NCBI RefSeq assembly: GCF_004342025.1
Contig: NZ_SLWN01000003.1
Coordinates: forward strand, 1-64,000
Length of the DNA stretch: 64,000 nt
From: Kribbella steppae
GTDB lineage: Bacteria; Actinomycetota; Actinomycetes; Propionibacteriales; Kribbellaceae
Reading direction: 5' to 3'
This document shows, one piece after another, positions 1-8,904 of the stretch (the first letter of the stretch is position 1; every line of letters begins with the position of its first letter). The position numbers were made by a program, and so were the translations under genes. Under the pieces are notes generated by a model. That model was not told where the DNA came from. It made no database searches and saw nothing but the letters and a program-made list of their open reading frames with translations.

Positions 1-190
1 TCATCTGGACTCCACACAAGCCCGGCATGATCACGCGGTGGCCGCTTCGCGTCGCGTCACCACGCCGACCATCACGAAGTCCGGCTGTCGTACTAGGAGC
101 CAGTTGCGGGAGGTATCAATTTGCCAGCGCTGAATCTATAGTCGGGACTGGGGGTGCTGAAGTGTGCGTCCCGTGCAGGTGCGAGGTCCC

Positions 191-1567
191 ATGAACCAGC
201 AGGGCGACGACACGACTCGATCTATCACATCGGCATCACTGTGTGTTGATTCGGGCCCCGCGCTGGGCACGATCATTTCCGTGCCCGTGGAGCCTTTAAT
301 TCTCGGCAGGACCGGCGGCGTATCGTTCTTGCGCGCCGATCCTGAGGTCTCCCGCCGGCATGCGCAGGTTCGAGCTACCCGTGATGGGCACATCGAGGTC
401 GAAGATCTGGATTCTGCGAATGGAACCTACGTAAATGACAAGCGCGTGTGGCAAAGCGTGCGCCTCAATGATGGTGACACCCTAATAGTCGGGTCTACCC
501 ATCTGACGGCGCTGTTGCCTCAGCGGACGATTCACGGCGTCGACTGGCTTGCGGAGGGGCAACGGCTGCTTGAAGGCGCTCAGCCAGTCGCGAGCAGGCA
601 AGCGTTCAGCCGGGCACTCAGCGACTCAGGCGATCCCGCCGGCGCCCACTACGGGCTAGGAATGGTCGCATTGGTCGAGGGTGACGTGGCCGCCGCCGCG
701 AACTCCTTCAGATCGGCACTCACGATCCACCCTCGCCACAGCAACGCGCTTTACCAACTTGGCGCGATCGCGGAACGGCAGGGCGACATCGAGGCGGCTC
801 GGCAGCTGTATCGGTCCGCGATTGAGGTGAACGCATCGCATGCCGGCGCGCAGTCCCGGTTGCGGGCTCTCGGGCTACCCGCTGCGGTGCAGTCTGGCCC
901 TCCGCCTGCCGAACAAATCAGCATCGATCCCATCGAGCCCGGGGTCCTTAGTCTCCTGAAACAGGACCCGAGCCTGATCTCACGGCAGACGGTGGAACTA
1001 ATATCTGAGCTGGAGGACGAGGTCAGTCCGAGATTCGCAGCGTATGTCGGCAGATACTTCGTCCAAATCGGCTGCGTTGCCGCGCTAGGGGGCATCCTCG
1101 CTGCCTTCGTGCTCGCTGACCCCTATAACGGTGGGGGACACTCCAGCGGTCTAGAAGATTCCAGCGGTTCGGCAGGCGGGCTATTCGTCGTAGCCCTATT
1201 TGTCATGGCGGCCGTCGCTTTAGGTTGCTACGCATTGGTAAAGACAACGCGTGTGCGTATCGCACAAGGCCGTCTCCAGATCGAGCGCGGCATCCTTCAC
1301 AGACGTCTCGATAACGTTGACCTCTGGCGAGTCCTTAACGTGAATCTGGACCGCACGCTCGTTAACAGGCTCACGGGCGACGGAACGCTTGAATTTACGC
1401 TTTCGCTGGACCAGTCGGACGAGTCCCGGCGCGGACGAAAGAATGACCGAATTGTGAAGGTCACCGGAATCGCGGAAGGTAAAGATCTGGTAGAGCTGCA
1501 TCAAAGGCTGCTGAACCTCACCTTTCTTCTCCGTGGAAATCCCATCATCAAGGGCATCATCCAATGA
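191..1567 (+). CDS. FHA-TPR membrane protein with C-terminal bacterial PH-like domain
   Basis: The N-terminus carries an FHA domain (about residues 20-110) with the usual GR..SRRHA and NGTYVN motifs, so it should bind phosphothreonine peptides. Two or three TPR-like helical repeats follow (about 120-225), then two hydrophobic segments (about 285-350) and a soluble tail resembling bPH/YdbS-type domains. Inference: a membrane-anchored adaptor that reads Ser/Thr-kinase phosphorylation. The ATG at 191 has a GCGAGG just upstream; a GTG at 164 in the same frame, preceded by GGGGGTG, is an equally possible start. No kinase or phosphatase gene is adjacent. Confidence 0.8.
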   Translation: MNQQGDDTTRSITSASLCVDSGPALGTIISVPVEPLILGRTGGVSFLRADPEVSRRHAQVRATRDGHIEVEDLDSANGTYVNDKRVWQSVRLNDGDTLIVGSTHLTALLPQRTIHGVDWLAEGQRLLEGAQPVASRQAFSRALSDSGDPAGAHYGLGMVALVEGDVAAAANSFRSALTIHPRHSNALYQLGAIAERQGDIEAARQLYRSAIEVNASHAGAQSRLRALGLPAAVQSGPPPAEQISIDPIEPGVLSLLKQDPSLISRQTVELISELEDEVSPRFAAYVGRYFVQIGCVAALGGILAAFVLADPYNGGGHSSGLEDSSGSAGGLFVVALFVMAAVALGCYALVKTTRVRIAQGRLQIERGILHRRLDNVDLWRVLNVNLDRTLVNRLTGDGTLEFTLSLDQSDESRRGRKNDRIVKVTGIAEGKDLVELHQRLLNLTFLLRGNPIIKGIIQ

Positions 1568-1578
1568 ACCACCGCTCT

Positions 1579-1732
1579 CAGAACCGGATCCCTCGGAACG
1601 GCAAGGACGCGCGCTCAAACAGAGAGGGTGACCGGGCTTGCGTCGGGTCCCGAGCCGTTGCTCGTCCGTCAAACTCCTCTGAACTTGACGTTCCTGATTC
1701 GCGGCAACCCCATCATCAATGGCATCATTTAG
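1579..1732 (+). pseudogene. Decayed duplicate of the preceding gene's 3' end
   Basis: One frame ends in LNLTFLIRGNPIINGII followed by a stop, nearly matching the end of the preceding protein (LNLTFLLRGNPIIKGIIQ). Upstream, VTGLASG parallels VTGIAEG, and a second frame gives SEPDPSERQGR against DQSDESRRGR. About 150 bp of the tail therefore seems to have been duplicated in tandem and then frameshifted, or a paralogue was deleted down to its tail. It has no start codon and is not expected to be expressed. The ribosome-binding site of the next gene lies directly after its stop. Confidence 0.6.
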
Positions 1733-1748
1733 TAGGAGGCGTGGGCCG

Positions 1749-3143
1749 GTGCTTGAGAACAACGATCTTGCTTCGGAGCTAGGACCGGCGAGCGATCCCG
1801 TAGCCGAGGCTGCGCGCGCCGACGTAATCGCTGGAGTGCTCGCCGAGATTGTGACCGAAGTGGCGCAGGAGAAGGCCCCACCAGGCGCGAAGGTTGTGGT
1901 AGGAATCAAATCGGTCGAGCACGAGATCGGGTATGGACGCGATGAGGCCCTCTATCACTTTGAAGGTAGGGCCACGCTTATCCCCCTCGCTCCCGGGCGG
2001 CTGGATGGTGACGTCCCGCCGCCCTCACCGGCAGTGCCTCTGCTCCCCTCTCCGCACGAACTGGAGGAACTTCGTGAGCAAACATCCCTCCTGCCGCAGG
2101 TTACGGATCAGCCCGCCAGTCCCCCTTCACAAGAGGCGCCCATCTACGGCGTTCCGCAAACTGTGACGTTCTGGTTCGGCGGTGTCAACTTGCGGACTGG
2201 CGAGATGTTCTCAACTCCTGAGGCGCTCGAAAAAGGGGTCGATGACCTTGCCGGCCGGTTCGTGCCCAAGCTACCTCTTGGACTTGAGTCCCCCTTAGTG
2301 GAGCCGCAGGACTTCTTTTCGCTGGGAAAGGCGCTGAACAGCGGAAAAGACATCGCTGCCGCGGTCGCAGGCGCGCTGTTTCGGGAAGGCATGCAGAAGT
2401 TGGGTGAGGATTCCATCGAGGCATGGGGCAAGAACTGGTTCGGCGCCAAGCCTGAAGGACGCGCACCGCTCGATCGGCACGACGTTGATGCGGTCAAGGT
2501 TCTCGCGGACGTGGTCAAGGCTCTGCGTGAGTTGGGTGAGGACACTTTCAACGAAGCCGCTAAGGAACTACGCGCATCCCGAGAGGAGAGCGAGGCACCC
2601 GAGGACAGCATCCCCGCCCCCGCCCTGGTGAGTACCCCGACATGGGTCACAGACGCAGAATTCTTCGGACCATCCACGCCCGAACCGACCGCACCCACCG
2701 ACACTCCTCCAGACCCGTCTCCCACCCCCGCTGGTTCACAAGACCGTGCACCACAACGCTTCGACGTGGCAGAGGAGGTTCGCCAGAACGAGCTGAACCT
2801 TGAGGTAGAGGCGAATCGGGAGTTCAATCTCGTTGAGACTGCAGGCACACCCGGCGAGGCGCAACCGGGTGTGCAAGGCTCGGAAGGCGTCCCGATGGGC
2901 TTTGATCCGTCGGGAGGGGCGCCCGATGCGATGGGAAGTCCTGTGGGGCCGATGGGCTTTGATCCGTCGGGAGGGGCGCCCGATGCGATGGGAAGTCCTG
3001 TGGGGCCGATGGGCTTTGATCCGTCGGAAGGGTCGCCCGAGATGTCAGAGTCGTTCAATCAAAGCCCTTCGGATGCGCTCCCGGGGACCGAAGCTGGTGC
3101 CGATATGAGCGGCGACTCACCGGCCGGTGCCGACGCGGATTGA
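1749..3143 (+). CDS. Hypothetical protein with Pro-rich linker and Gly/Pro/Met tandem repeats
   Basis: A 464-residue protein of no family I recognise. The GTG at 1749 is chosen because AGGAGG lies at 1734-1739. The N-terminal ~90 residues look globular, a proline-rich linker follows, then a domain containing VTFWFGGVNLRTGEMFSTPEA and an alpha-helical stretch with AAAVAGALFREGMQKLGED. The C-terminal third is low-complexity, acidic and proline-rich and ends in 19-residue repeats (MGFDPSGGAPDAMGSPVGP). No signal peptide or membrane segment is visible. It probably shares a transcript with the upstream FHA gene. Confidence 0.7.
   Translation: MLENNDLASELGPASDPVAEAARADVIAGVLAEIVTEVAQEKAPPGAKVVVGIKSVEHEIGYGRDEALYHFEGRATLIPLAPGRLDGDVPPPSPAVPLLPSPHELEELREQTSLLPQVTDQPASPPSQEAPIYGVPQTVTFWFGGVNLRTGEMFSTPEALEKGVDDLAGRFVPKLPLGLESPLVEPQDFFSLGKALNSGKDIAAAVAGALFREGMQKLGEDSIEAWGKNWFGAKPEGRAPLDRHDVDAVKVLADVVKALRELGEDTFNEAAKELRASREESEAPEDSIPAPALVSTPTWVTDAEFFGPSTPEPTAPTDTPPDPSPTPAGSQDRAPQRFDVAEEVRQNELNLEVEANREFNLVETAGTPGEAQPGVQGSEGVPMGFDPSGGAPDAMGSPVGPMGFDPSGGAPDAMGSPVGPMGFDPSEGSPEMSESFNQSPSDALPGTEAGADMSGDSPAGADAD
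2894..3037 (+). repeat. 57-bp tandem repeat inside a coding region
   Basis: Two copies of a 57-bp unit (2894-2950 and 2951-3007) are essentially identical; a third from 3008 is partial and diverges after about 30 bp. Each unit is 19 codons, so copy-number change would keep the frame. It encodes a Gly/Pro/Met-rich linker. Confidence 0.9.
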
Positions 3144-3294
3144 GCCTGCGAGTCCGCAGCATCGAGGACCACGGTCGCCCACGGCAACGGCTCCCGCGCA
3201 ACGCTGTTCCACCGAGGAGGTCGGCCGCCCGGCACGCCGCCGACGGCCGGCAACATGACCTGTGACCAGCGCGCTGACCTGCATGTTCTTCCTG

Positions 3295-3335
3295 TAGGGA
3301 GGCGGGACTCGAACCCGCGGCCCAGGGATTATGAG
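3295..3335 (-). tRNA. 3' half of a tRNA-Met (CAT), attachment-site-like remnant
   Basis: On the minus strand the sequence has the anticodon loop CTCATAA, a variable region, a perfect T-arm (GCGGG, loop TTCGAGT, CCCGC) and a 7-nt acceptor strand. The anticodon 5' stem and D-arm are absent: beyond the loop the sequence does not pair. A break at the anticodon loop is what tyrosine integrases leave when an element inserts at a tRNA gene, so this is probably an att remnant, not a working tRNA. Around it, 3144-3294 holds no gene I can support. Confidence 0.7.
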
Positions 3336-3574
3336 AGCTGTGAGGATCATGGCGTGCTGTCCCGGATCGCGGTTTGACCCGTATGAGAGCAGAGCGCAGT
3401 GTCCTGGCTTGGATCTGTCGGCTGTGGTGCGGGGCAGTGCTTGCCGTCACCGGTCCGGCGGGGCGTGTCCCAATAGGGGCCTTGCCGTGAACAAGGCGCC
3501 ATCACAGCTTTGACCGCCCCTGCCGGCCCGGTGTTGGCCATCGTGTGCCCGTACCGAACAGGAGTCCGACAGCC
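3336..3574 (+). ncRNA. Left-end noncoding region of the IS110 element, candidate bridge RNA
   Basis: IS110 elements are known to express a structured bridge RNA from the noncoding end next to the transposase. This stretch lacks a convincing gene and contains separated inverted repeats: AGCTGTGA at 3336-3343 pairs with TCACAGCT at 3502-3509, and GGCCTTGCC/ACAAGGCGCC give a local hairpin near 3477-3500. The RNA itself and its loops are inferred. Confidence 0.3.
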
Positions 3575-4684
3575 GTGACCAGCATGCCTCAGGCGGTAGC
3601 GACCGACCAATCCGACACCTGCGCCGAGGAGGTGGTGCTCGGAGTGGATACCCACAAGGACACGCATGTCGCCGCCGTGGTGACGGTGCTGGGCGGGGTG
3701 ATCGAATGCAAGGCTTTCCCCACCACCACGGCCGGGTATCGGAGTCTGCTGGCCTGGGCGCGCGGCCTTGGCCTGGTGCACCGAGCCGGGGTGGAATGCA
3801 CCGGCTCTTACGGTGCCGGGCTGACCCGCTACCTGCTCGGCGAGGGTGTCGAGGTGGTGGAGGTCAACCAGCCTGACAAGGCAACCCGCCGTCGACGGGG
3901 CAAGACCGACACCATCGACGCCCAAGCCGCGGCGCAGGCAGTGATTTCCGGTCGCGCCACTGCGACCGCGAAGACCTGCGATGGGCCGGCGGAGATGACC
4001 CGGATGCTCAAGCTGGCCAAGGATTCCGCGGTTAAGTCCCGCACGCAGGCGATCAATCAACTCAAGGCCGTGCTGGTGTCGGCCGACGCCGGGCTGCGGG
4101 ACTCGCTGGCCGGGCTGAGCACCCCGATCTTGATCCGCCGCTGCGCGGAACTGGCCCCGGCCGATCGCGATCACTGTGCCGATACTGCGGGCGTCGCCCG
4201 CTACACCCTGGCGCTGCTGGCCGAGCGCATCCACCGGTTGGCCGAGGAGATCCGCGAACTGAACCACCGATTGACCACCGTCATCAACGCACACAGGCCG
4301 CAACTGCTCCAGCGGGTGGGCATCGGCCCGGACAACGCCGCCGCCTTGTTGATTACCGCCGGCGATAACCCCGACCGGCTCGGCAGCGAGGCGTCCTTCG
4401 CCGCCCTGTGTGGTGCCAGTCCGGTCGAGGCGTCCTCGGGGAACACCCAGCGCATGCGCCTCAACTACGGCGGCGACCGGCAGGCCAACGCCGCGCTGTA
4501 TCGCATCGTGCTGACCCGGCTGCGCTGGCACGCCCCCACCCGCACCTACCTCGAACGCCGCCTCACCGAAGGCAGGACCCGCCGCGAAATCATCCGCTGC
4601 CTCAAGCGGTACGTCGCCCGCGAGGTCTACCCGCTCCTGCGGCCAGCTCCTGCTGTCGAACACGCGGCTCAAGCGGCGCCATGA
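3575..4684 (+). CDS. IS110 family transposase
   Basis: The N-terminal RuvC-like DEDD domain is intact: VDTHKDTH, then VECTGSYG, then KTDTIDAQA (D..D). The C-terminal IS116/IS110/IS902 domain has GIGPDNAAALL and a serine-containing GASPVEASSG segment expected to hold the nucleophile. Length (369 aa) is normal and no frameshift is seen, so it is probably active. The GTG at 3575 is preferred because CAGGAG sits 10 bases upstream; a GTG at 3545 and an ATG at 3584 share the frame. Confidence 0.93.
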   Translation: MTSMPQAVATDQSDTCAEEVVLGVDTHKDTHVAAVVTVLGGVIECKAFPTTTAGYRSLLAWARGLGLVHRAGVECTGSYGAGLTRYLLGEGVEVVEVNQPDKATRRRRGKTDTIDAQAAAQAVISGRATATAKTCDGPAEMTRMLKLAKDSAVKSRTQAINQLKAVLVSADAGLRDSLAGLSTPILIRRCAELAPADRDHCADTAGVARYTLALLAERIHRLAEEIRELNHRLTTVINAHRPQLLQRVGIGPDNAAALLITAGDNPDRLGSEASFAALCGASPVEASSGNTQRMRLNYGGDRQANAALYRIVLTRLRWHAPTRTYLERRLTEGRTRREIIRCLKRYVAREVYPLLRPAPAVEHAAQAAP

Positions 4685-4710
4685 CCACTTGACGAACATA
4701 GGGGCATCCA

Positions 4711-5472
4711 CGCCAGTTGTCACTCCGGTTGACTTCAGGCTGCAGGAGTACAGGACTCGGCCGCTCTAACCGGCTCTGTCCACTCTCTTAGACGCGATTT
4801 CATGGCACGAACCATGGCACGCGATGGCGGTGTGGTCCGATGTCGAAGGCGAAACGGCCGGCGAGGAACAGCTGGTCGACGCTCGCGGGAGTCAGCGACC
4901 TATTGGCCAACCAAGGCCTAGCACTGGCCGCCCCAGGGTGGCCAGTGCTGACGTGCACCGATGAGAGACAACCTCGCATCGGCGTACGTCGTACAGCGGG
5001 CTACTTGGCTGCAGCGATCGAATCCCGGGTGTGCTGCGCACCTTGTCGACCGGTCCGGTGTCGCAGGCTCCCACCGAGGCGACTCGTCTGTGCGCCACAG
5101 GGTGGCTCGGTCGCCGGCGTTGTTCGCAGCTCCTCAAGCCGGCAGTGCGGGGCCGGTTGGTCCCGAGATTGCAGAGCGCTGTCGAGTCCGTCAGCACGGC
5201 CCGGGCAGTCTTTGCGTGAAGCCCACATCGCAACAGGCGTGGGCCACGGACACTGCGTCGATGTCGCTGCTGGACCATCGATGTATTGGGCCATGGATGA
5301 TTGCCCGTCTTGATGCCGATCGCGACCTGAGTCTCGCAAATGGGCACCGTTCTTCACCGGCGGCGTCTTGCCCTTGACACTCTCTGCAGCTTGGGCGGAC
5401 CCTCAAGTAATGCGGGAGTCGCGGCCCGATCGCACCTGACCTAGCTGCGCTTTCGCGGGGGTGAGTTTTGCG
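4711..5472. other. Gene-free stretch containing junction copy A
   Basis: No reading frame here has a recognisable product, a good ribosome-binding site or convincing coding character. Positions about 4713-4826 align with 8145-8260 over roughly 100 bp (shared core GACTTCAGGCT with the next bases also similar). Both lie to the right of a tRNA remnant. I read them as related attachment-site flanks, possibly integrase-gene tails. Confidence 0.5.
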
Positions 5473-6027
5473 ATGACCGTACTCGCGAGTCATGTTTACT
5501 ACTTTGAAGTGGGCGCCGGCGTGTGGCGGGGGAACTTTACGTTCCACGTAACGTCCTGGCGACGCCTCACACAGAGTCGTGTCGGACTCAAGCATCAACT
5601 GCTTGTGTTAGCAATGCATGTCACCCAGCGGATCGGTGGCGCGGCTCGTCTCGATTCCACCATCCTCCCGCAGCCAACGGAGGGTGAGTTCGGTGTCGCA
5701 GAGAATACCGTAAAGATCTCTAAGCTCGGCTTCCCGCTGTACCTGCTTCGGGAGCGTTACCTGCTGTCCGGTGACGGCGTCGGAGTCACAGTCGAGGCAG
5801 CGGAACAGTTCGGTCCGCTGCCTCGATTCATGACACGTACCTTCGTCTATCAGGCGGAGATTCGCGATGGAGGAATGGCGTCGATCTACTTCATGCCATT
5901 GCTGGGCGACGAATGGACGGCGACGTATCACGTCGGTTCGGACAGGAAGACTCTCAAGGGTGACTTGGTTTGTGACTGGGCGAGAGCAAAGGAGGTCGCG
6001 CAGCGTGTGGGGGGCGACAGTACGTGA
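5473..6027 (+). CDS. Hypothetical protein, first gene of a DUF5995-linked pair
   Basis: A 184-residue protein I do not recognise. It is rich in beta-strand-like alternation (HVYYFEVGAGVWRGNFTFHVTSW near the N-terminus, ASIYFMPLLGDEWTATYHV near the C-terminus) and lacks a signal peptide or membrane segment. The ATG at 5473 has GGGGGTGAG about nine bases upstream. Its TGA overlaps the GTG of the next gene by four bases, so the two are probably translationally coupled and may act together. Confidence 0.65.
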   Translation: MTVLASHVYYFEVGAGVWRGNFTFHVTSWRRLTQSRVGLKHQLLVLAMHVTQRIGGAARLDSTILPQPTEGEFGVAENTVKISKLGFPLYLLRERYLLSGDGVGVTVEAAEQFGPLPRFMTRTFVYQAEIRDGGMASIYFMPLLGDEWTATYHVGSDRKTLKGDLVCDWARAKEVAQRVGGDST

Positions 6028-6851
6028 CGAGTCTCCAGAATCAGTCCGCTGCGGAGAGGGTCGCGCTGATACGAGAGAGACTCGTTGACTATCTCGCCAG
6101 GTACGAGCAGGCCCACTATCCAGAAGCCGTCTTCGCCTACGAGTATCTACTACTGACGAAGAAGCTAGAACTGGCCCTCGCAGAGGGAGAACCAGCCTTC
6201 CTCGATCCGCCATGGGTAGCAGACCTCGCCACATCCTTGGCGGCGGAGTACTTCTCAACGATGGACGCGATCGATCGTTGGGTCGCGTCCAGTGGAGACA
6301 GCCGACAGTCGAAGGTGGTGCCTAACGACCTGCCCGAGGTCGTCCCTGAGCCGTGGCGCGAAGTGTATGTAGCCTCAAGGGGTAGTCGTTCATACGTTCT
6401 TGAAGATGCGCTGTTTGCGATGATGGCGCACATCTCGTATGACCTTCCGATTGCCCTGCTACACATGGCCGATCGCATGGACGTGAGCGTGCACATCGCG
6501 GACTTCCATCGAATGAACGACGTACTCGGGACAGCGATAGACGGAATACAAGATGACCTCGCATCTCGGTATTCATGGGCATTGGCAGATCTGGACCTGT
6601 TGTTCACCGGTCAGGACGAGTTGTTCAGCAACTATGGGATCCGGTTGTCACGTGGAATGGCGTGGTACAACTTTGAACGGCTCACTGACCCGCTGGCCCG
6701 CGCGGCCGCAGAGGAGTCAATCAAGAGAAGCACAGGTGCGCTCATTAAGCAGCTGCGCGAGCCAGACGACTGGAAGCTTCGCATGGCGCTACGCATGGCC
6801 CGTCTCCTGATTCCGGAGAGGCGGCAGTGGCCATCACGTCCTCTCAAGTGA
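6024..6851 (+). CDS. DUF5995 family protein
   Basis: A 275-residue, mostly alpha-helical protein. The middle (ALFAMMAHISYDLPIALLHM, then IADFHRMNDVL and a run of regularly spaced helices) matches the pattern I associate with DUF5995, a family common in actinobacteria with no established activity. The histidine and aspartate positions in AHISYDLP and ADFHRMND could form a metal or catalytic site, which is inference. Start is the GTG overlapping the upstream stop. Confidence 0.7.
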   Translation: MTSLQNQSAAERVALIRERLVDYLARYEQAHYPEAVFAYEYLLLTKKLELALAEGEPAFLDPPWVADLATSLAAEYFSTMDAIDRWVASSGDSRQSKVVPNDLPEVVPEPWREVYVASRGSRSYVLEDALFAMMAHISYDLPIALLHMADRMDVSVHIADFHRMNDVLGTAIDGIQDDLASRYSWALADLDLLFTGQDELFSNYGIRLSRGMAWYNFERLTDPLARAAAEESIKRSTGALIKQLREPDDWKLRMALRMARLLIPERRQWPSRPLK

Positions 6852-7034
6852 CCGGTACCAGAAGCGCCGATGGGCGAAGGCCTCGGCCCGGGAGCGATCG
6901 CAGCCGGGCAGGATCGTCGCCTTCGGCCCTGGAGGCGAGGTGTGGTATCTAGCGGTGGGGCGGTGGGATGGAGGCGTGCCTCGCGTTCTTGGGCAGAATG
7001 GCGTCGGGAGCACATCCCATCGAGAAAGGGAATC

Positions 7035-8009
7035 ATGGCCGAACCCGGCGTGACCCGCGTTGCCGTCTACATCGACTTCGACAATATCGTGATCTCGCGC
7101 TACGACCAGGTGCATGGTCGTAGCCAGTTCCAGCGTGACAAGGTGCGGGCGTTCGACCGGGCGGAGACGTCGGCCGAGCCCGACATCGCAGACAAGCTCA
7201 GGCGCGCCACGGTCGACATCGGCGCAGTCATCGACTTCGCCTCATCGTTCGGCACGCTCGTCCTCACGCGCGCCTACGCGGACTGGTCAGACCCCGTCAA
7301 CGCCGACTACCGCGGGCAACTGGTCAGCCGCGCAGTGGACCTGGTGCAACTGTTTCCCGCCGCCGCCTACGCCAAGAACGGTGCCGACATCAGACTGGCC
7401 GTAGACGCGGTAGAAGACATGTTCCGCCTCCCGGACCTGACCCATGTCGTGATCGTGGCCGGAGACTCCGACTACATCGCCTTGGCCCAACGCTGTCGAC
7501 GCCTTGGCCGCTACGTCGTGGGCGTGGGGGTGGCCGGATCGACCAGCAGATCGCTCGCCGCAGCCTGCGACGAGCTCGTGACCTACGATGCGTTGCCCGG
7601 TGTCATACCCATCGACACCGCCCAGTCGGCGACCGAACAACCGGAAACCCCCAAGGCCGAACCCGACGGGCGGGCCGGGACCTCCTCCCAACCCGGCTCG
7701 CGACGTACCAGGCGCCCGGGCGCCGCGGTGCCCAACGAGGCCGATCCCGACTCCGAAGACCCCCAGCAGTTGGCAACGAGTCTCCTCGAACGGGCGCTGC
7801 GCCTGGGACACGAGAAAGACGACGCAGACTGGCTGCACAGCTCCGCGGTGAAGAGTCAGATGAAGCGCATGGACCCGTCCTTCAGCGAGAGGGCACTCGG
7901 CTACCGATCGTTCTCGGACTTCGTGAGGTCACGGGAAGCCGTCGCCGAACTCGACGAGACAACCACCGCACGGCTCGTACGGCTCAATCCGACGCTGGCC
8001 GAGCGGTAG
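7035..8009 (+). CDS. NYN-domain (PIN-like) ribonuclease
   Basis: Residues about 8-165 form a NYN/LabA-type PIN domain: VAVYIDFDNI supplies the first acidic residues, GADIRLAVDAVED the middle group and VIVAGDSDY the last, so the metal-binding set looks complete. A Pro/Arg-rich linker (about 185-245) leads to a C-terminal ~75-residue domain resembling OST-HTH/LOTUS modules that bind RNA. 324 aa from the ATG at 7035, preceded by GAGAAAGGGA. Likely cytoplasmic RNA cleavage or processing; no partner gene is adjacent. Confidence 0.85.
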   Translation: MAEPGVTRVAVYIDFDNIVISRYDQVHGRSQFQRDKVRAFDRAETSAEPDIADKLRRATVDIGAVIDFASSFGTLVLTRAYADWSDPVNADYRGQLVSRAVDLVQLFPAAAYAKNGADIRLAVDAVEDMFRLPDLTHVVIVAGDSDYIALAQRCRRLGRYVVGVGVAGSTSRSLAAACDELVTYDALPGVIPIDTAQSATEQPETPKAEPDGRAGTSSQPGSRRTRRPGAAVPNEADPDSEDPQQLATSLLERALRLGHEKDDADWLHSSAVKSQMKRMDPSFSERALGYRSFSDFVRSREAVAELDETTTARLVRLNPTLAER

Positions 8010-8559
8010 CGGATGACGCAAACCGGACCAACGATCTAGGCCAGCGACGCCTCGCCGCCACACGAAGGCGGCCACACCCACGGTCGCTACCCCCTGCGAT
8101 CGAACATCCGACCGCTCGAAGGCCTGACCTGCGGATTAAAAGCCCGACGGCCGTTGCCACAGCGGTCGACTTCAGGCTCCGGGAGTTCGTAGCCTGACCC
8201 GATCTGACCCCTTTGCCAACACTATTTGACTCCAGTTGGCCCCACGACTGGCCCCACGTCATCGGCACCTGGCGAGTACTCTCCCACCGACGTGGGCAGC
8301 TCAGCACGGTGCCGATAGCCGCCGCTATGTCCTGGGTTCAGCACAGGTTTCCATGCGACTGAGGCGGCGGATGGGGTGAGCCGACCGCCGAGTCGAAGAT
8401 GATGTTGGTCTTCGCGTCTTTGTGCCTGCGCTCTTTCGAAGTAGCAAGCCTGTCTGGTTGCCCTCGGCTTGGTGTCGTTCCAACCACCTCAGACTTCTAG
8501 TTGGTGGCTCGCGCGGGGCATGGTTTCGTGCCGGCCTGGCGCTAAGGCTCGGCCGGCCT
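8010..8559. other. Gene-free stretch with tRNA-Lys-like core and junction copy B
   Basis: On the minus strand 8129-8142 reads CTTTTAATCCGCAG, the anticodon loop (TTT) and 3' stem of an actinobacterial tRNA-Lys, followed by GTC. The expected T-arm is not intact. Immediately to its right, 8145-8260 is the diverged partner of 4713-4826. I infer an old tRNA-Lys integration junction. No supported gene was found between 8010 and 8559. Confidence 0.5.
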
Positions 8560-8748
8560 TCAGAGTTCGCCGCCGAGTGCATCGACGAGACCCTCTCGGG
8601 TCACGCCGAGGCGGAAGAGCAGGTCAGCGTCCGCCTCGTTGTCAGGGTCGATCTGATCTGGCAGCTGTCCTGCGATCGAATCGGCAAGGTCGGGTCCGTA
8701 GGCGCGGCGAATGATCGCAAGCGCCTCGGCTTTCGTGTGAATCGCCAT
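8560..8748 (-). CDS. Small hypothetical protein (62 aa)
   Basis: A short acidic, helical protein with LRLG-type spacing near the end (DADLLFRLGVTREGLVDALGG). GCGAGGAG lies directly upstream of the ATG at 8748, which is the main reason to believe it. No family recognised, no membrane segment. Confidence 0.5.
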   Translation of the reverse strand: MAIHTKAEALAIIRRAYGPDLADSIAGQLPDQIDPDNEADADLLFRLGVTREGLVDALGGEL

Positions 8749-8904
8749 GGCTCCTCGCTTTCAGAGTCTTGGACGTGATCGCCCACCTACCATTCGACTC
8801 CTCGGCGATCTCAACGGGAAGCCGTGTGGAGTCGACCTCGGCGGCCGACTCATCGCAGTCATCCTGGCGTCCAGCTGTGGCGACGCCACCTGTCTGCGCA
8901 TTGG

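Larger units (their letters stand above)
3336..4710 (+). mobile_element. IS110-family insertion sequence
   Basis: The unit is a DEDD transposase gene with about 240 bp of noncoding sequence upstream and little downstream, the usual IS110 layout. No terminal inverted repeats or target duplication are visible, as expected for the family. Ends are estimates: the left is where tRNA homology stops, the right where similarity to the second junction sequence (8145-8260) resumes. It seems to have inserted between the tRNA-Met half and the rest of an older junction. Confidence 0.75.

Noticed and set aside
4840..5313. A 157-codon frame after the IS110
   Set aside because: No ribosome-binding site, no recognisable domain, and it overlaps other equally long frames on both strands, as random high-GC DNA does.
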